This document shows, one piece after another, positions 60,009-64,000 of a stretch of 64,000 nt of DNA. The stretch lies in NCBI GenBank assembly GCA_964559435.1, contig CAZLHI010000014.1, positions 1 to 64,000 of the forward strand. The letters run 5' to 3'. The position numbers were made by a program, and so were the translations under genes. The notes under the pieces were generated by a model that saw only the letters and a list, made by a program, of their open reading frames with translations, made no database searches and had not been told where the DNA came from. This DNA is from Hebobacterum sp964559435 (GTDB lineage Bacteria > Armatimonadota > Hebobacteria > Hebobacterales > Hebobacteraceae). Within the stretch, counting starts at the first letter, position 1. Every line of letters starts with the position of its first letter.

Positions 60009-60815
60009 ATGTCATCTGAGGCTGAACCGCTGTTCAGCAAGGTCGCGGAGAGCGACATCACCCGGGCCATTGCCAGGGAGTTCGCAGCCCAGTTCGACGA
60101 GTACGTCGAAAGCGACGTTCTGATCGCCGGGGGCGGACCCAGCGGCCTCATGTGCGGCAAGGTCCTCGCCGAGCACGGCGCGAAGGTGCTCATCGTCGAG
60201 CGGAACAACTTCCTGGGTGGCGGCTTCTGGCTCGGCGGCTATCTGATGAACAAGGCCGTCTTCCGAGCGCCCTCGAACGAGATCCTCGACCAAATCGGCG
60301 TACCCTACACGACGCCGTCGGAGGGTCTGCACGTAGCCGACGCGCCTCATGCCTGCGCGAAGCTCATTGGGGCTGCCTGTGACGCGGGCGTCAAGATCCA
60401 GAACATGACGTGCGTCGAGGACATCGTCATGCGAGAGGGCCACCGCGTCGCCGGCCTCGTCATCAACTGGACTCCCGTTGAGTCGCTCCCGCGCCAGATC
60501 ACCTGTGTCGATCCCATCGCCATTGAGGCGAAGGTGGTGGTTGACGCCACCGGTCACGAGGCCGCCATCGTCAAGCTACTGGAGAGGCAGGGCCTGGCCG
60601 AGGTCAAGGGGTGCGGGCCGATGTGGGTCGAGCGCTCCGAAGACGAAGTGGTCGAGCACACCGGGGTCGTCCACCCCGGGCTAGTCGCGGTCGGCATGTC
60701 TGTCTCGGCCGTCCACGGCCTGCCCCGGATGGGACCCTCCTTCGGGGCCATGCTCGTGTCAGGAGCGCGGGGGGCCGAGACTATCCTCGACATGTTTGGG
60801 ACTTGGAGCGGCTAG
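60009..60815 (+). CDS. thi4: Thi4-family thiazole synthase
   Basis: A 268-residue Thi4/thiamin thiazole synthase. The FAD/NAD-fold start is DVLIAGGGPSGLMCGKVLAEHGAKVLIVER and the family region GLVINWTPVESL...ITCVDPIAIEAKVVVDATGHE is intact. C166 lies at the position of the sulfur-donating Cys of yeast and plant Thi4 (motif CVDP); many prokaryotic sulfide-using enzymes have His there. This suggests a single-turnover, suicide-type reaction. ATG 60009 follows GAGGAGGT. The TPP riboswitch controls it. The stop overlaps the efflux pump stop by 4 nt. Confidence 0.9.
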   Translation: MSSEAEPLFSKVAESDITRAIAREFAAQFDEYVESDVLIAGGGPSGLMCGKVLAEHGAKVLIVERNNFLGGGFWLGGYLMNKAVFRAPSNEILDQIGVPYTTPSEGLHVADAPHACAKLIGAACDAGVKIQNMTCVEDIVMREGHRVAGLVINWTPVESLPRQITCVDPIAIEAKVVVDATGHEAAIVKLLERQGLAEVKGCGPMWVERSEDEVVEHTGVVHPGLVAVGMSVSAVHGLPRMGPSFGAMLVSGARGAETILDMFGTWSG

Positions 60816-63800
60816 TCCTCACGTGCGTGTCCGAGCTGTCGTCCTCGCCACATCATGTAGATAGCGGGGATAACGGCCAGAGTGAGAATCGTCGAAGACA
60901 CCATCCCGCCGATCATGGGGGCTGCGATTCGCTTCATCACATCCGCCCCGGTCCCGACGCTCCACATGATCGGCATGAGACCGAGCATCGTGGAGAGGAC
61001 CGTCATCATCTTCGGGCGCACGCGCTGCACGGCCCCCTCCATCACCGCCTCCTCGAGGTCGCCCATCGTGTCCATCTTGCCCTCGGTGCGAGCATTCGCA
61101 TAGGCCTCGTCGAGGTATACGATCATGACCACGCCCGTCTCAGCTGCGACGCCGGCCAGGGCGATGACGCCCACCCAGACCGCGGTGCTCAAGTTGTAGT
61201 TGAGAATGTGCAGCAGCCAGAAGCTTCCCACTGCTGCGAATGGGACCGAGAGAAGCACGATTCCCGTCTCAACGGCCGATCCGAAGTTCATGAAAAGCAG
61301 CACCGTGATGATCACGAGCGTCAGCGGAAGCACCAGCCGAAGTCGCTTCGCGATCCGCTGCATGGCCTCGTACTCGCCCGTCCATATGGGGTAGTAGCCC
61401 GGAGGGAACTCCACCTCGCGGCTCACGGCCGACTGTGCGTCCGCTACATAGCTGCCGATGTCTCGGTCCCGCACGTAGACGAACACCCATCCGGTTAGCG
61501 AGCCGTTCTCATCCCGGATGACGGGAGGCCCGGTGGTCAGTCGAATATCTGCAAGCTGCGCAAGCGGGACCTGCGCGCCCGACGACGTTGCCACAAGCAC
61601 GCGCATCAATTCATCGACGTTGTCGCGGAGCTCTCGAGGGTAGCGCACGTTGATGCTGTAGCGTTCTCGCCCCTCGATCGTCTGATCGATGTTCATCCCG
61701 CCGATGGCGGTGCGCACAATATCGAGCACGTCTTCGACGCCAAGCCCGTACCTGGCCGCGTCCCGCCGTCGCGGAATGATGTCCACGAACGATCCGCCGG
61801 TGACCCTCTCCGCGTAGACGTCCTCCGTCCCGCGGACTGTCCGGAGCGCGCTCTCGATCTGCTCGCCGATGCCCTCGATGGTCGCCAGGTCCGGGCCGAA
61901 GATCTTGATTCCGACCGGAGAACGTATCCCCGTTGTCAGCATGTCGATCCGAGTCTTGATGGGCCATTGCAGCCCGCCCTTCGTGACCCCTGGCAGATAG
62001 AGAGCGTGTTGCATCTCCTTCAGCAGCTTCTTCCACGTCATGCCGGGCCGCCATTCGGACTCGCGTTTGATCAGGACAGTGGTCTCGACCATGCTGAGAG
62101 GGGCAGGGTCCGTCGCAGTCTCGGCCCGACCTATCTTGCCGAACACCCGCTCGACTTCCGGGAATGTCCGGAAGATCCGGTCTTGAAGCTGCAGAAGCTT
62201 GCCCGCCTCTGTGGTCGAAATGCCCGGCACCGTGACCGGCATGTAGAGGATGTCTCCCTCGTTCAGCTCGGGCATGAACTCCCGCCCCAGCGCCAGATAG
62301 CCGGGATAGGCGAACGCGGCGATGGTCGCCAGAAGGACCAGGCCCGCGAGGCACACCGTGGCCACCCGATGATCCAGCACAGACCGCACGACCGGATGGT
62401 ACAGCCGGATCAGGAGCCGGCTGATTGGGTTCTGGCCCTCGGGGCGGATTCTCCCGCGGATCAGCCAGACCATGAGGATCGGAACGAGCGTGACGGACAC
62501 GAAGGCCGCGAAGAACATCGAGAAGGTCTTCGTGAAGGCAAGCGGCTTGAACAGCCTCCCCTCTTGGGCCTCCAGCGTGAACACCGGCAGGAACGACACG
62601 GTGATCACGAGCAGCGAGAAGAAGAGCGGCTTGCCCATCTGCTGCGCGGCCCGCACGATCACCTGGAAGCGATCCTCCCGGCCCGCCGCCCGCTCGAGCT
62701 GCTTGTGAGCATTCTCGATCATCACTATCGCCGCGTCGACCATGGCCCCGATGGCGATTGCGATCCCGCCCAGCGACATGATGTTCGAGGTCAGCCGCAG
62801 GTAGTACATCGGCACGAAGGACAGCACGACCGCGGTCGGCAGCATGATGACGGCGACGATTGCGCTGCGGAAGTGGAACAGGAAGATGATGCACACGAGG
62901 CTGACGATGACGATCTCCTCGATGAGCTTCTCCCGCAGCGTGTCGATTGAGGCCTCGATCAGTTCGGATCGGTCATAGACCGTCACAATCTCGGTCCCCT
63001 CGGGAAGAGCGGGGCGGACTTCGTTGATTCTGTCCTTGACGCGGTTGATGACGCCGAGGGCGTTCTCTCCGTACCGCATCACGACGATGCCGCCCACGGC
63101 CTCGCCCTCGCCGTCTAGCTCCGCGATCCCGCGACGCAGATCGGGCCCCTCCTGCACGCGCGCAACGTCGCGCAGCAGAATCGGCGTGCCTTCTCCGTGC
63201 GTGCCAAGGGGAATCGATTCGAGGTCGGAAAGCGATTGGAGATAACCCCGGCCGCGCACGAAGTATTCGCGCCCGGAGAACTCAATCGTGCGGCCGCCCA
63301 CGTCGTTGTTTCCGGCTCTGATCGCCGCGACTACTCTCTTGAGAGGTATCCTGTAAGCGAGGAGCTTGTTGGGGTCCACCGTCACCTGGTACTGCTTCTC
63401 GAATCCCCCGACCGATGCCACCTCGGACACGCCGGGCACGCTCTCCAGCCAGTACTTGAGATACCAGTCTTGAAAGGTCCGCAAAGCCGCAAGGTCCAGC
63501 CCGGATTCGACGTGCCGCTGTCGGTCCTCATATTTGGCTGGGGCCGCATCGAAGGCCGCCATGCAGTCTGCGGAATCGAAGTAGAAGACCTTGCCCTGGT
63601 AGACTCGCTCCCAGTCCGACTGCCTGGACGTAACCTTGCCGTCTACGGGGCAGACAGGCTTCTCGGCAAGCGCGTACTGGTACACCCATCCCACGCCGGT
63701 TGCGTCAGGACCGAGTGTAGGCGTGACTCCTTCCGGCAGCTCGCCCCTCACCTCGCTGAGATACTCGAGCACCCGGCTCCGGGCCCAATACATATCCGTG

Positions 63801-64000
63801 CCGTCGCGGAATATCACATACACGAAGGAAAGGCCGAAGAACGACTGTCCCCGTACTACCTTGACTCGCGGGGCTCCCAGCAGGCTTGTCACGATGGGGT
63901 AGGTGATCTGGTCCTCGACGAGGTCGGGGCTCCTCCCGGGCCACTCCGTCAAGATGATCACCTGCACATCCGAAAGGTCGGGAATGGCATCCAAGGGCAC
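60812..64000 (-). CDS. CusA/CzcA-type heavy-metal efflux RND transporter with inserted YHS-like domain (partial, 5' end beyond window)
   Basis: At least 1062 residues of an HME-RND pump; about 20 N-terminal residues lie beyond 64000. Proton-relay segment GAMVDAAIVMIENAHKQ and the RND helices are normal. Of the three CusA copper-binding methionines, M573 (SMVETT) and M623 (RIDMLTTG) are kept, while M672 becomes Leu (RYGLGVED). Between YQYALAE and the DLAALRTFQDW segment, where CusA is continuous, about 50 residues are inserted that read CPVDGKVTS...QGKVFYFDSADC...FDAAPAKY (about 116-157), the YHS/TRASH metal-binding pattern. It would sit in the periplasmic porter. Confidence 0.85.
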   Translation of the reverse strand: MPLDAIPDLSDVQVIILTEWPGRSPDLVEDQITYPIVTSLLGAPRVKVVRGQSFFGLSFVYVIFRDGTDMYWARSRVLEYLSEVRGELPEGVTPTLGPDATGVGWVYQYALAEKPVCPVDGKVTSRQSDWERVYQGKVFYFDSADCMAAFDAAPAKYEDRQRHVESGLDLAALRTFQDWYLKYWLESVPGVSEVASVGGFEKQYQVTVDPNKLLAYRIPLKRVVAAIRAGNNDVGGRTIEFSGREYFVRGRGYLQSLSDLESIPLGTHGEGTPILLRDVARVQEGPDLRRGIAELDGEGEAVGGIVVMRYGENALGVINRVKDRINEVRPALPEGTEIVTVYDRSELIEASIDTLREKLIEEIVIVSLVCIIFLFHFRSAIVAVIMLPTAVVLSFVPMYYLRLTSNIMSLGGIAIAIGAMVDAAIVMIENAHKQLERAAGREDRFQVIVRAAQQMGKPLFFSLLVITVSFLPVFTLEAQEGRLFKPLAFTKTFSMFFAAFVSVTLVPILMVWLIRGRIRPEGQNPISRLLIRLYHPVVRSVLDHRVATVCLAGLVLLATIAAFAYPGYLALGREFMPELNEGDILYMPVTVPGISTTEAGKLLQLQDRIFRTFPEVERVFGKIGRAETATDPAPLSMVETTVLIKRESEWRPGMTWKKLLKEMQHALYLPGVTKGGLQWPIKTRIDMLTTGIRSPVGIKIFGPDLATIEGIGEQIESALRTVRGTEDVYAERVTGGSFVDIIPRRRDAARYGLGVEDVLDIVRTAIGGMNIDQTIEGRERYSINVRYPRELRDNVDELMRVLVATSSGAQVPLAQLADIRLTTGPPVIRDENGSLTGWVFVYVRDRDIGSYVADAQSAVSREVEFPPGYYPIWTGEYEAMQRIAKRLRLVLPLTLVIITVLLFMNFGSAVETGIVLLSVPFAAVGSFWLLHILNYNLSTAVWVGVIALAGVAAETGVVMIVYLDEAYANARTEGKMDTMGDLEEAVMEGAVQRVRPKMMTVLSTMLGLMPIMWSVGTGADVMKRIAAPMIGGMVSSTILTLAVIPAIYMMWRGRQLGHARED

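Overview
The window is a GC-rich bacterial chromosome segment. Evidence for a bacterium is IF-1, trigger factor, ClpP, ClpX, Lon and UppP, Shine-Dalgarno-led starts with many GTG and TTG codons, and sigma70-type promoters of the TTGACA/TATAAT kind. The gene mix (uroporphyrinogen-decarboxylase-like methyltransferase, DUF362, DUF763, DUF6485, the HcyBio/NIL-ferredoxin/UPF0280 trio, a FixABCX-type ETF complex, CooC-type ATPases, several Gfo/Idh/MocA oxidoreductases) suggests a little-cultivated, partly anaerobic lineage such as Armatimonadota or a related candidate phylum. That placement is inference only. No rRNA gene and no CRISPR array were seen.

Layout. 0-10 kb: tRNA-Arg(GCG), a GH20-like glycosidase, a secreted protein, infA, a sugar isomerase/Gfo-Idh-MocA pair, DUF763, a small Cys-rich DUF6485 protein, a rhodanese protein with a ruined metallo-beta-lactamase domain, a UbiA prenyltransferase and a DUF362 protein. 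10-17.2 kb: the proteostasis block clpP-clpX-lon, with trigger factor on the opposite strand nearby. 17.3-20.8 kb: a lower-GC island between tRNA-Gly and tRNA-Leu holding a DNA methyltransferase, a PD-(D/E)xK nuclease translationally coupled to it, and a four-helix membrane protein, probably a restriction-modification or related defence unit. 20.8-31 kb: GNAT, DMT exporter, nitroreductase, DUF3795, a coupled QueG-like/U32-like pair, a LuxR-type response regulator, MscS channel, nitrilase and another Gfo/Idh/MocA enzyme.

31-42.9 kb: a CheY-like receiver, moaA, an MFS transporter, plsC, an HtrA protease without PDZ domains, an ICMT/PEMT-type methyltransferase, a four-gene FixABCX-type operon (etfB, ferredoxin-etfA, fixC-like, fixX-like), a DegT aminotransferase and uppP. 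43-45.5 kb: an operon of HcyBio, NIL-ferredoxin and UPF0280 proteins, the set tied to sulfide-dependent homocysteine formation in methanogens. Its transcript is predicted to begin with a perfect 14-bp stem-loop.

45.8-56.7 kb: an ECF sigma factor overlapping a membrane-anchored beta-propeller protein, a URO-D-type enzyme, a membrane protein, two overlapping CooC-type ATPases, glycolate oxidase subunits glcE/glcD and a methyltransferase. 56.9-64 kb: lactate dehydrogenase, a nested tandem/inverted repeat, a B12-binding radical SAM protein, a TPP riboswitch controlling a Thi4 thiazole synthase that keeps the active-site Cys, and a CusA-type metal efflux pump running off the end. The pump carries an apparent YHS-type metal-binding domain inserted in its periplasmic part, one of the most unusual features here.
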